A DNA stretch of 6,511 nucleotides from Defluviitaleaceae bacterium (GCA_009780445.1 WRAA01000118.1:1-6511), one strand, 5' to 3'; positions 1 through 6,425 are shown, counted from the stretch's first letter. Notes: generated by a model not told the origin, from the sequence alone. Program-made: numbers and translations.

Positions 1-63
1 ACACTCCAATCAAACTTGTCTTTTTGCGCAATTGCGTCGTCATTCAACCTGCGCTGACGCTCC

Positions 64-98
64 GGATGCTGGACGTGTGCCACCGGCACACAGCATCC
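64..98. other. Bulged hairpin inside the left-end repeat element
   Basis: An outer 7-bp stem (GGATGCT at 64-70 with AGCATCC at 92-98) encloses an inner perfect 7-bp stem (GTGTGCC at 75-81 with GGCACAC at 85-91) capped by the 3-nt loop ACC. A one-sided bulge GGAC lies at 71-74. No T-run follows on either strand, so it is not a standard intrinsic terminator. It probably belongs to the fold of the surrounding element. Confidence 0.7.
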
Positions 99-100
99 TA

Positions 101-119
101 GCGTACCCTATGGGTACGC
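101..119. other. Perfect 8-bp hairpin inside the left-end repeat element
   Basis: GCGTACCC at 101-108 pairs perfectly with GGGTACGC at 112-119 around the 3-nt loop TAT. It lies two bases from the preceding bulged hairpin, so the two would stack as neighbouring arms of a multi-branch structure closed by the terminal inverted repeats. No T-run follows on either strand. Confidence 0.7.
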
Positions 120-174
120 GTCGTCCCTCATTCCTAGCACTTGCACAAAAATCCTGCGTTTGCTTGGAGTGTTT

Positions 175-1191
175 TCAAGTTGAATGGCTATATACCTCCG
201 CATCTCCCGCGTCGCTCATGTCGTAGAGTGTGTTCATGCCGTTTATAAAACGGCGGTAGGCCACAAGGGCATAGGCGGCCTGTTCCGTGGCCATCAAGTC
301 CACGGGGTCCGCAGAGCCGGTGCGCCTGAACCCGCCCGTTCTTGCGTCAAACCGCGTCATCAGCCGGGAGACATAACGCGCGGCCTCTTCGGCATAGTCC
401 GAGCCAAGAGCCGTAAGCGCGACGATCATCTGGGCGGTGCTTTCCGTGTCCGCAAATGTCTGCGTGTCCAGCCAGCCCAAGGCGCGGTGGACGGCGCGGA
501 TAACCCGCCTGTCGCCCGCCGCGTAGTAGGGCGCGAGAGCTTGGACAGTCATGGCGGTAATGCTGATGTCGGACGCGTCCGGGTTGGTGCTTAGCCCCCA
601 GGATCCGTTGGCGCGCTGTGTTTCGAGGATACGCACGAGGAACCGATCCCTGTCGCCGTCATAGGCGCGGGTGTCAAGGGCTATCAGTGCGAAGGCGTCC
701 GCGTTGATTGCGGCGTTGAGACCGTGGCGCGAGGCCGGCGGCACAAAGCTGCGGTACACCGCCGTAAGGTCTCTGCCGCCGTGGTTCGATGCGTCAAGGC
801 CAAGGGAGCTGAGTGCGATTGTAACGCGCTGGAAGTCCGTCCACCTTCGTAGTTCTGACGGAAAGGTGCCCGCGGAGCGCGGCCGCTGAATGTTGTTGCC
901 GGCCGCCGTCAGCGCGTCCACTTGGGCGAGAAGTCTGTCCAGATCGGCGAACCAGCTGTTTAGCCACGGGTCGTCCGATTCCAGCTTGCCCGCCCGCGCC
1001 AGAGCAACCACCGCCCATTCGCCGCCGACGGAACCCACAACAGGCCCCGCGTCCAGCTCTGTGCGCAGCCGTTCCAACGCCCTGTCCGCCGCCGCGTCCC
1101 AGCTTGCTTGGGGGCGGGTTGCGGCGTTGGCCGGCACGGCAAGGCCGGCCAACAGCACTAAGACCATTACAATCGAGAAAAGTCTGCGCAT
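175..1191 (-). CDS. Secreted alpha/alpha-toroid (terpenoid cyclase/prenyltransferase-fold) protein, putative corrinoid-binding partner
   Basis: A 338-residue secreted protein. Residues 1-23 form a signal peptide (MRR, a hydrophobic core, then ANA before ATRP). Residues about 30-326 form an alpha/alpha toroid with repeat signatures NGSWGLS (195-201), ITAMTVQALAP (211-221), STAQMIVALTALG (251-263), TGGFRR (285-290) and MATEQAAYALVAY (300-312). The region is clearly paralogous to residues 464-796 of the upstream protein. It has no DUF4430, SLH or other wall anchor, so it is probably released. The catalytic DXDD of squalene-hopene cyclases is absent, and with no cysteine the zinc site of protein prenyltransferases cannot form, so I read it as a binding protein rather than an enzyme. 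ATG at 1191 is preceded by AGGAGA overlapping the upstream stop codon; the genes are 11 nt apart and almost certainly share one transcript under the B12 riboswitch. Toroid and secretion calls are strong; the ligand is inferred. Confidence 0.85.
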   Translation of the reverse strand: MRRLFSIVMVLVLLAGLAVPANAATRPQASWDAAADRALERLRTELDAGPVVGSVGGEWAVVALARAGKLESDDPWLNSWFADLDRLLAQVDALTAAGNNIQRPRSAGTFPSELRRWTDFQRVTIALSSLGLDASNHGGRDLTAVYRSFVPPASRHGLNAAINADAFALIALDTRAYDGDRDRFLVRILETQRANGSWGLSTNPDASDISITAMTVQALAPYYAAGDRRVIRAVHRALGWLDTQTFADTESTAQMIVALTALGSDYAEEAARYVSRLMTRFDARTGGFRRTGSADPVDLMATEQAAYALVAYRRFINGMNTLYDMSDAGDAEVYSHST

Positions 1192-1198
1192 GTACGTG

Positions 1199-1204
1199 TC
1201 TCCT
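1199..1204 (-). promoter_or_regulatory. Ribosome binding site of the toroid gene, overlapping the upstream stop codon
   Basis: AGGAGA read on the minus strand lies 7 nt upstream of the ATG at 1191. It shares bases with the TAG stop (1205-1203) of the preceding gene. This supports the chosen start and suggests translational coupling, with ribosomes finishing the large gene close to the initiation site of the small one. Confidence 0.8.
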
Positions 1205-4200
1205 ATCTCTCTGCGTTATCTTCGAGAAGCTGGCGCAGGATGGACGCGGCCTCCGCGCGGGTGGCGTTGCTGCCGGGGGCGAGGGTGGTTTCTGTGCGCC
1301 CCGAAATGAGGTTGTTTGCGGTGGCCCACATCATTGCGTCACGCGCCCAGGGCGAAACATCCTGTTCGTCCGTAAACTCTGCGGTAAACGAGATTGCCGC
1401 TGTGTCGCGCCCGGCGGACGCGGCGTAGTTGCGCAGGATGACGGCAAGCTGTTCCCGCGTCACACTGCCGTTCGGGTCGAACAAACCGCCGCCCACGCCG
1501 CTTACAATGCCGCTTGCGCCCGCCCAGGCAACAGCGTCGGAGTACCAGTATCCCGGGCGCACGTCCAAGAATTCCGACATACTTTCCGCATCAGGCTCGC
1601 CCTCGTTGCGCCACAGGATTGCCACTATCATCGCCCGGGACAGGCTTCCCTCCGGGGAAAACTGCCCCGCCGCCGTTCCGCTCATAAGCCCCCGCGTATG
1701 GACGAACCTCACACTGCGGAGGTACCACGCGCCGCGCGCCACATCCTCAAAGGGGCTGATCCATTCGCGGACAAAGAACAGGGAGAAGTGGTTCGTCACA
1801 AAGGTGATTGCGGATCGGCTGTAGACCGCGCCCGGCATCTCGCGCGTGCCGCCGTCGTTGCCCAGATGGTAGACGGCAAGCAGATCCCGATCCTCCGGCG
1901 GTGTGCCGTCCGCGTGGCCAAGGGGCAGAGTGACCGTGGCCGTGCCGTCAAAGTCGCGCACCGTGTTGCCGCCGACAATAACTTGCAGCCGTATCACAGG
2001 CGCGTCGCCCACGGTCTCCCGTTGGGCTTCGCCAAGCTCCGCGCCCTCGAGCATATCCGCCACGATCCGAACCTCCGTGTCCTCGTCCACGCCGTCTATC
2101 AGACCCATCAGCGTCTCAAGGTCGAAGGTGATGGAGGCTACGCCGGACTGAACCGTCAGGCTTGCGCCGCTTTGTATGATGTAGCGTATGGCCGCGGCAT
2201 ACAGGCCGATTTCAACGCGGCCGGCATAACCGTCGTGGTCGACAGATATTGTTACGCTGTTGGTGCCGGCGGACATAGCCTGTGCCGCAAGATCGCGCAC
2301 CAGGGCGGATTGCACATCGGCCACGGCTACACGGCCTGTTATCCGCGCTGTTATCTGTGTCTGCACGGCTTGCTGCGGCACCAGAGCGTTCCTGGCGGCG
2401 GCAAGGTTTGTCGCGGCGGCGTCCACATCGGCCTGGGTGGCTCGCGGGTCGTCGCGCAGGCGCGTGGCTTCGTCCAACGCCGCTTGCAGAACCGCCCAGG
2501 AAGCCGCCGTGTAGTCGCTCTGCGCAAGATCCTCGGCTTGGTCTATCTCCGCGTTTAGCGCGGTTCTGTCCGCGCTGGCGGCTCCCGGCCTTACGACCAA
2601 GGCGTTTATTGCGTTTCGAAGAGCAACGGCGGCCGCGTCAACCTCGGCCTGGCTTGCCGGGTTGTCGCGCACCCTCACGGCCTCGGCAAGTGTTGTCTGC
2701 ACCACTGCCCATGTGGGCGCGGTATAGCTGGCCTCCAGCCGGCCTTGCGCCCGGCCGATCTCATGGAGCAGTGCGGTTCTGTCGACTTCGCCGTCGGCGG
2801 TGAACACCCACGCGACCCTGTAGCCGTCGCGCAAGTTGTACAGCGAAGCGGAGACATCCGGGAAGGTGCCGTTGATGCTGTAACGCCAGCCGGAGAGCGG
2901 CCCGTCGTCGAACTCGCTCAACCCGTTTATGGAGGCCACGTATGCGCCGCCTCCGCGTGAAACGATGGTAAGACCCGCTTCGGATCTGCGCAGGATGCTG
3001 TAGGCCGTTTCGTTGTCGTGGAGGTAGATGTAACCCGCAAAGAAGCTTGCGGCGTGTCCCGCGCTTCCGCCAGGGTTGGTCACGCTTAGGTGCACCCGCC
3101 GGCCTGACGGCGTGAGGTGTACGTTCAGCGTGAACGTTGTGCTTACGCCCTGACGCGTCACAGTTACGGTGTGCGTAGAGGAAATTGGGGACTGCCCCGC
3201 GGCCGGGCGGCGGCCGGTTATGTTCACCGTTCCGCCGCTTGTAGTCAGTGTCACGCCCTGCGGCAAGGCCGGGGAAACGCTTGTGCCTATTGTGCCGACG
3301 GCGGTGCCGCCAGCGCTTACGGAGGCCGATAGGCTTGTGTCGTTGATGCTTACCGCTGAGGAGCTAAGGCTGATCGTGGGCGTTGGCGCGGGTGTTGTCG
3401 CGACTTCGGGCGTGAGGCTTACGCTTAGCGAAAGCGGCCTGCTGATGCCCTGCCGCGTCACCGTAACCGTGTACGCCCCGATTATTGCGGAGTGGCCGGC
3501 GGCGGGGCGCGCACCGGTGAAAATGATGGTGTCGCCGCTTACGGACAGGCCAACGCCGTGGGGCAAGGCGGGTGTAACCGACGTGGTGATCGCGCCGGCG
3601 GCGGTTCCGCCAACGTTGACTGTCGCACGAAGGTTTGTGTCGCTGATGCTTACGGCGGACGGGGCAAGCGTAAGATCCGCCGGCGGAGGCGGTGGGGCGG
3701 AGCCAAAGGCATCGCCCATGTTCAGCAGGTGCGGCATAGCGTTGCTGAAGCGGTAGTACGCCACAAGGGCGAGTGCGGCCTGTTCCGTCGCCATTTGGTC
3801 AAGGAAGCCGGCGTGGCGGAATCCCCCCGTGGCCTCGTCCTGGAAGCTTAGCAGCGACGTAAGCGGGTTGCCGCCGGGTGTGGCGAACCGCGCGTCTGTC
3901 TGCGGGTCTATGCCGAGAGCCGTCAGCGCGACTATCACCTGCGCGACGCTCTGCACGTCGTACACGCCGCCGGATTCCCAGCCGCCGCTTGGTGTCTGCT
4001 CGCTTGCAAGCCAGATCAAGCTTCTGTCCACAGCCGCGCCAACGTCCGCGCGGGATCTGTGGGGCGCGAGAGCCTGCAAGGCCATGCCGGTTATGGCCGG
4101 GTCACCCGCGCCGGAGAGAGACCAGCCCCCCGTGGCGCGTTCCGCGTTCAGAAGCCATTCTATACGTTCGCCTGTCGTAACCGGGTTGGCCGCTGTTGTG

Positions 4201-6101
4201 CCGCCCACCCAGATTCTGTCGGTTACATGATACGGAGTGTTCCAGCCGCGCGAAAATAGGGCGGCCAGGTTCCAGAGGGGGCCGTTGGGGCCTTGGCCGG
4301 CGCCCCACATCTGGCTGCTTGTTGCGTCCAGCCTGTTGCCCATCTGTGCCACAAGGTCGTAGGTTGCTCCGTCGTGGGTAAAGCTTGACGCGTCCCGGCC
4401 AAGCGCGGAAAGAGCAAGCACCAGCCGCGCGTTCTCCGTGGACTGATGGTGGGCCAGGCGAACCTCACGCCGGCCGGTTTCGGGGTTAAGCACCCAGCCG
4501 GGCGCGGTGTGGTTCGGGTCGGTGTGTTCTGGCAGTGCGGCAAGGTACGCGCCTACGCGGCCGAGATAACCCTCGAAGTATCCCGCCGGCACACCAAACC
4601 CGGCGCGCGCCAGAGCAAGCACCGCCCATTCGCCGCCGACCTGCGCGACGGCCGGGGCGGGAACCGCAGACACCAGCCTGTCCAGCGTGCGGTGCTTTGC
4701 GGCCTCCCAGCCTGACGGCGGGGCTTGCTCGCCCCTTAGCGCGGCCATCGCGTGTGCCACTGCCGCCGGTGTTGCAAAGGGATCGAGTATAACGCTTAGA
4801 GCGAAGCGCACCGCCGCGGGGCTTGCGCCCGGCATGAACAGGGCGCGGATAATCTCCGACTTGTCCTCCTGTATAAAATATGGTTCGTCCCAGCTGCCCT
4901 CTGCGCCAAGATCCGAGCCGCCGGAAAGCGAAAAGCTCCAGCGTACTACGTCTCCGTCCTCCAGAACATGGGCATCGGAGCCGACACCGCTTAACACGTG
5001 GTTTACGGCTAAGCTCCATCCGGCAAAGCTTGTATATCCCCCTTCGCCCAACGCGCCGTCCGGGCGGCCGGTACCCAGCCATTCCAACCACTGGAGAGGG
5101 TCGTAGTGGTCTCGCATAATCCCTTGCAGTATAACTTCCGGGACATCCACCGTGCCGTCGTATACGCTGCGGTCGCGGAGATACACCAGACGGCCGCCCC
5201 ATTCGCTGCCTTCCCAGTTAAACTCAATTCCCTCGCTCTCCAGCAAGTAGAGCGACGGAGCCGTAACGGTGCTGCCCTCCGGCACGCTCATCCTCACGGG
5301 TTCCGCAAAGAAACCGCGCCCGATTGTGAATGCGTCGAAGCTTATATACACTGTTATCTCGTTGCCGGACAGCGGAAGCACTTCGCCACGCACAGGCGGC
5401 GCGGATACGGCCGCTTGCAGTGCGGCCGCAACTGCGTCCACGCGGGTCTGCGCGGCGTTGGGGCTGTTCGCCACACGCCGCGCCGTCGCAAGCGTCCTTT
5501 CAAGCCCTTCCCGGCTGCCGCCGTCCGCGCCAAGGCTCTCCGCGTCCCGGATGGCCGCACGCAGAGCAGCCTTGTCGGCGCGTTCCGTCAGTCCTTCCAG
5601 AGCCTCTTGCAGCGCGTTCGCCGCCGCGTCAATCTCGCCCTGTATGGCCTCCGGATCCGCATAGACCCGCGCCGCGTCCTCCAGCGCGTCCAACATCAGC
5701 GCGTAGCTGAGCGGCGTGAAGAGATCCCCGTCCGGCTCCCGCGCTTGGCCGATCAACGCGCCCAGGTCGTATGTACTAAGCCGCGCCGATTGCTCCAGCG
5801 CGTCCAAGGCCGTAAGCAGACCGGCCGTTGCCGCGTCCGCCTGAGCCTGTGTGGCATCCGGGCTGTTCTCCAGCACGTGCCGCGCGTTGGGTATCGCCTG
5901 TTCCAGCGTTCGCCGGCTTTCGGGGGTGTAGTCGCCCTGTATTCTGATCTGCGCCTCGGCGAACACCGCGCCCAGCTCGCCCTTGTCGGCGGCAGGGTGT
6001 TCGTAAGACACCGCAGCCGCGGGAGAGACCGCAAGCCCCAGCGTTATCACAAACGCCAGCAACACCGCCAACATCCTCGAACCTCGTCCAATCTTCCTCA
6101 T
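1203..6101 (-). CDS. SLH-anchored multidomain surface protein with toroid and two DUF4430 (transcobalamin-like) domains, putative corrinoid capture protein
   Basis: A 1632-residue exported protein. Domains in order: signal peptide 1-30 (ends SPAAA before VSYE); three FIVAR-like helical modules about 38-106, 110-172 and 175-233; DUF4430-like domain about 247-397 (VYISFDAFTIG, GWSLAVNHVL, EDGDVVRWSF); alpha/alpha toroid 464-796 (VGGEWAVLALARAG, TGGWSLS, ITGMALQALAP, SGGW, TGGFRHAG, MATEQAALALVAYYRF); Pro-rich linker 803-807; two Ig-like repeats 810-898 and 910-998; second DUF4430 domain 1001-1101 (ETAYSIL, GWRYSINGTFPDVSA, LRDGYRVAWVF); FIVAR modules 1108-1169 and 1179-1241; beta-rich domain 1247-1445; SLH repeats 1449-1504, 1509-1564 and 1574-1627, the last with TRAE. 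SLH repeats usually bind pyruvylated wall polymer, so the protein should sit on the surface. No cysteine is present. The ATG at 6101 is chosen because AAGGAGGAG precedes it by 6 nt and a signal peptide follows; the frame stays open to 6260, but that runs into the riboswitch. Corrinoid binding is inferred from riboswitch control and from the resemblance to animal B12 carriers. Confidence 0.9.
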   Translation of the reverse strand: MRKIGRGSRMLAVLLAFVITLGLAVSPAAAVSYEHPAADKGELGAVFAEAQIRIQGDYTPESRRTLEQAIPNARHVLENSPDATQAQADAATAGLLTALDALEQSARLSTYDLGALIGQAREPDGDLFTPLSYALMLDALEDAARVYADPEAIQGEIDAAANALQEALEGLTERADKAALRAAIRDAESLGADGGSREGLERTLATARRVANSPNAAQTRVDAVAAALQAAVSAPPVRGEVLPLSGNEITVYISFDAFTIGRGFFAEPVRMSVPEGSTVTAPSLYLLESEGIEFNWEGSEWGGRLVYLRDRSVYDGTVDVPEVILQGIMRDHYDPLQWLEWLGTGRPDGALGEGGYTSFAGWSLAVNHVLSGVGSDAHVLEDGDVVRWSFSLSGGSDLGAEGSWDEPYFIQEDKSEIIRALFMPGASPAAVRFALSVILDPFATPAAVAHAMAALRGEQAPPSGWEAAKHRTLDRLVSAVPAPAVAQVGGEWAVLALARAGFGVPAGYFEGYLGRVGAYLAALPEHTDPNHTAPGWVLNPETGRREVRLAHHQSTENARLVLALSALGRDASSFTHDGATYDLVAQMGNRLDATSSQMWGAGQGPNGPLWNLAALFSRGWNTPYHVTDRIWVGGTTAANPVTTGERIEWLLNAERATGGWSLSGAGDPAITGMALQALAPHRSRADVGAAVDRSLIWLASEQTPSGGWESGGVYDVQSVAQVIVALTALGIDPQTDARFATPGGNPLTSLLSFQDEATGGFRHAGFLDQMATEQAALALVAYYRFSNAMPHLLNMGDAFGSAPPPPPADLTLAPSAVSISDTNLRATVNVGGTAAGAITTSVTPALPHGVGLSVSGDTIIFTGARPAAGHSAIIGAYTVTVTRQGISRPLSLSVSLTPEVATTPAPTPTISLSSSAVSINDTSLSASVSAGGTAVGTIGTSVSPALPQGVTLTTSGGTVNITGRRPAAGQSPISSTHTVTVTRQGVSTTFTLNVHLTPSGRRVHLSVTNPGGSAGHAASFFAGYIYLHDNETAYSILRRSEAGLTIVSRGGGAYVASINGLSEFDDGPLSGWRYSINGTFPDVSASLYNLRDGYRVAWVFTADGEVDRTALLHEIGRAQGRLEASYTAPTWAVVQTTLAEAVRVRDNPASQAEVDAAAVALRNAINALVVRPGAASADRTALNAEIDQAEDLAQSDYTAASWAVLQAALDEATRLRDDPRATQADVDAAATNLAAARNALVPQQAVQTQITARITGRVAVADVQSALVRDLAAQAMSAGTNSVTISVDHDGYAGRVEIGLYAAAIRYIIQSGASLTVQSGVASITFDLETLMGLIDGVDEDTEVRIVADMLEGAELGEAQRETVGDAPVIRLQVIVGGNTVRDFDGTATVTLPLGHADGTPPEDRDLLAVYHLGNDGGTREMPGAVYSRSAITFVTNHFSLFFVREWISPFEDVARGAWYLRSVRFVHTRGLMSGTAAGQFSPEGSLSRAMIVAILWRNEGEPDAESMSEFLDVRPGYWYSDAVAWAGASGIVSGVGGGLFDPNGSVTREQLAVILRNYAASAGRDTAAISFTAEFTDEQDVSPWARDAMMWATANNLISGRTETTLAPGSNATRAEAASILRQLLEDNAER
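3108..3674 (-). repeat. Tandem pair of about 89-residue Ig-like repeats within the large surface protein
   Basis: Residues 810-898 and 910-998 of the large protein align without gaps at an offset of exactly 100 residues (300 nt). By hand count 53 of 89 positions are identical. Shared blocks include SAVSI, GGTA, PALP, RPAAG and VTVTRQG. The units are rich in Thr, Ser and Val with alternating hydrophobic residues, as in Ig-like or cadherin-like beta sandwiches. A Thr/Pro linker (902-909) separates them. They probably act as spacers between the toroid and the second DUF4430 domain. Confidence 0.85.
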
Positions 6102-6107
6102 AACAAA

Positions 6108-6116
6108 CTCCTCCTT
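6108..6116 (-). promoter_or_regulatory. Strong ribosome binding site of the large surface-protein gene
   Basis: AAGGAGGAG on the minus strand, six bases before the ATG at 6101, is a near-perfect anti-SD match. It fixes the start codon and rejects the upstream in-frame ATG codons at 6260-6255. It lies outside the terminator-like hairpin, so control by the riboswitch is more likely transcriptional than by direct occlusion of this site. Confidence 0.9.
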
Positions 6117-6132
6117 ATTTCCCCCAAACACG

Positions 6133-6167
6133 AAAACACGCCCGTCTACGACAACAAGGCGTGTTCT
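6133..6167 (-). terminator. Putative riboswitch expression-platform terminator hairpin
   Basis: On the minus strand AGAACACGCC (6167-6158) pairs with GGCGTGTTTT (6142-6133) over about 10 bp including one G-U pair, with a 15-nt loop. The U-rich part (TTTT, then CGTGTTT) is short and partly inside the stem, so this is a weak intrinsic terminator. Its position, between the aptamer and the ribosome binding site, is where a cobalamin riboswitch places its switching hairpin. I did not find a convincing competing antiterminator. Confidence 0.5.
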
Positions 6168-6184
6168 GAATATCTCAAACACAT

Positions 6185-6300
6185 TGCTTCGTTCGGGGAA
6201 GCAGCTAATGGTACTACACGTATCTGGCTTATCGGTAATGGCAACGCCACACCGCATCACAGTGACCCGCTCGCAGGGATTCTCACCCTATTCCGTACAT
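6185..6300 (-). promoter_or_regulatory. Cobalamin riboswitch (compact form)
   Basis: Read on the minus strand, conserved cobalamin-riboswitch elements occur in the expected order. GGTGAGAATCC (6287-6277) sits in a hairpin closed by AGGG/CCCT. GGTCACTGTGA (6267-6257) corresponds to the B12 box GCCACTG with one change. A P4/P5-like hairpin closed by CGGT/ACCG spans 6254-6233. AAGCCAGATAC (6230-6220) matches the 3' AAGCCAG element. The ends ATGTAC (6300-6295) and GTACCAT (6214-6208) can form P1 with one bulge. A 6-bp hairpin with a 7-nt loop (6203-6185, TGCTTC/GAAGCA) lies just after P1, where P13 occurs. The large P6-side extension of the classical long form is missing. Cobalamin binding would be expected to switch off the downstream surface-protein operon. 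Confidence 0.85.
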
Positions 6301-6312
6301 AATTCAGTTTCG

Positions 6313-6347
6313 CAAAACCCCGCGACCTTGGGAATCGCGGGGTTTTG
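6313..6347 (-). terminator. Intrinsic terminator after the tRNA unit (bidirectional-looking)
   Basis: A perfect 13-bp inverted repeat, CAAAACCCCGCGA at 6313-6325 and its complement at 6335-6347, surrounds a 9-nt loop. The GC core is flanked by A4 and T4 on both strands, so it could terminate transcription in either direction. On the minus strand it begins 4 nt after the tRNA-Ile2 3' end. The T-run is short and lies within the stem, which leaves room for read-through into the riboswitch. Confidence 0.8.
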
Positions 6348-6351
6348 TAAG

Positions 6352-6425
6352 TGGGTCTCCACGGACTTGAACCGGGGACCGTCCGGTTATGAGCCGGATG
6401 CTCTAACCAACTGAGCTAGAGACCC
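6352..6425 (-). tRNA. tRNA with CAU anticodon, probably tRNA-Ile2 (otherwise elongator tRNA-Met)
   Basis: A 74-nt cloverleaf on the minus strand: acceptor GGGTCTC/GAGACCC, D-arm GCTC-AGTTGGTTA-GAGC, anticodon arm TCCGG-CTCATAA-CCGGA with anticodon CAT at 6391-6389, variable CGGTC, T-loop TTCAAGT, discriminator A. No CCA is encoded. The GGCTCATAACC anticodon region, the CGGTC variable loop and TTCAAGTCC match what I recall of bacterial tRNA-Ile2, whose C34 is converted to lysidine by TilS to read AUA; automated tools often label such genes Met. One T-stem pair (50-64) is C against U. The Ile2 assignment is likely, not certain. Confidence 0.93.

Larger units (their letters stand above)
1..172. 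repeat. Inverted-repeat intergenic element (MITE-like or structured repeat)
   Basis: The two ends are imperfect inverted copies of each other. Bases 1-15 match the reverse complement of 158-172 at 14 of 15 positions, and bases 21-35 match the reverse complement of 137-151 at 13 of 15; the 5-6 nt between these blocks do not match. The interior carries two further hairpins (64-98 and 101-119). It also has a direct repeat: GCGTCGTC followed by ATTC at 34-45 recurs at 118-133 with four extra bases inserted. No credible gene lies here. This organisation (terminal inverted repeats, nested hairpins, non-coding, between genes) is typical of MITEs or other dispersed palindromic repeats, but copy number cannot be judged from one window. 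The left arm begins at base 1, so the element may extend outside. It could instead be a structured RNA or transcript 3' end for the operon. Confidence 0.6.

Noticed and set aside
32..226. Small plus-strand open frame of 64 codons across the left-end element
   Set aside because: It consists mostly of palindromic repeat sequence and overlaps the end of the toroid gene. No ribosome binding site or protein-like composition is apparent.
175..1191. Squalene-hopene cyclase or prenyltransferase enzyme
   Set aside because: The fold family is shared, but the DXDD acid motif is absent and there is no cysteine for a zinc site. The protein is secreted and lies in a B12-regulated operon.
1104..2558. Long open frame on the plus strand (484 codons)
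   Set aside because: Antisense shadow of the SLH and beta-rich coding region in a GC-rich gene, with no recognisable domain and no supporting ribosome binding site.
3108..3674. CRISPR-like or DNA-level tandem repeat
   Set aside because: The 300-nt periodicity is a duplicated Ig-like protein domain in frame, with divergence at synonymous and nonsynonymous sites, not a repeat-spacer array.
6102..6260. 53-residue N-terminal extension of the large surface protein from the in-frame ATG codons near 6260
   Set aside because: It would translate the riboswitch and terminator hairpin and bury the signal peptide. The ATG at 6101 has a near-perfect ribosome binding site.
5106..6302. Long open frame on the plus strand (398 codons)
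   Set aside because: It lies antisense to the large gene and runs through the riboswitch. Its composition is Arg/His/Ala-rich as expected of GC-rich antisense frames, and no domain is recognisable.
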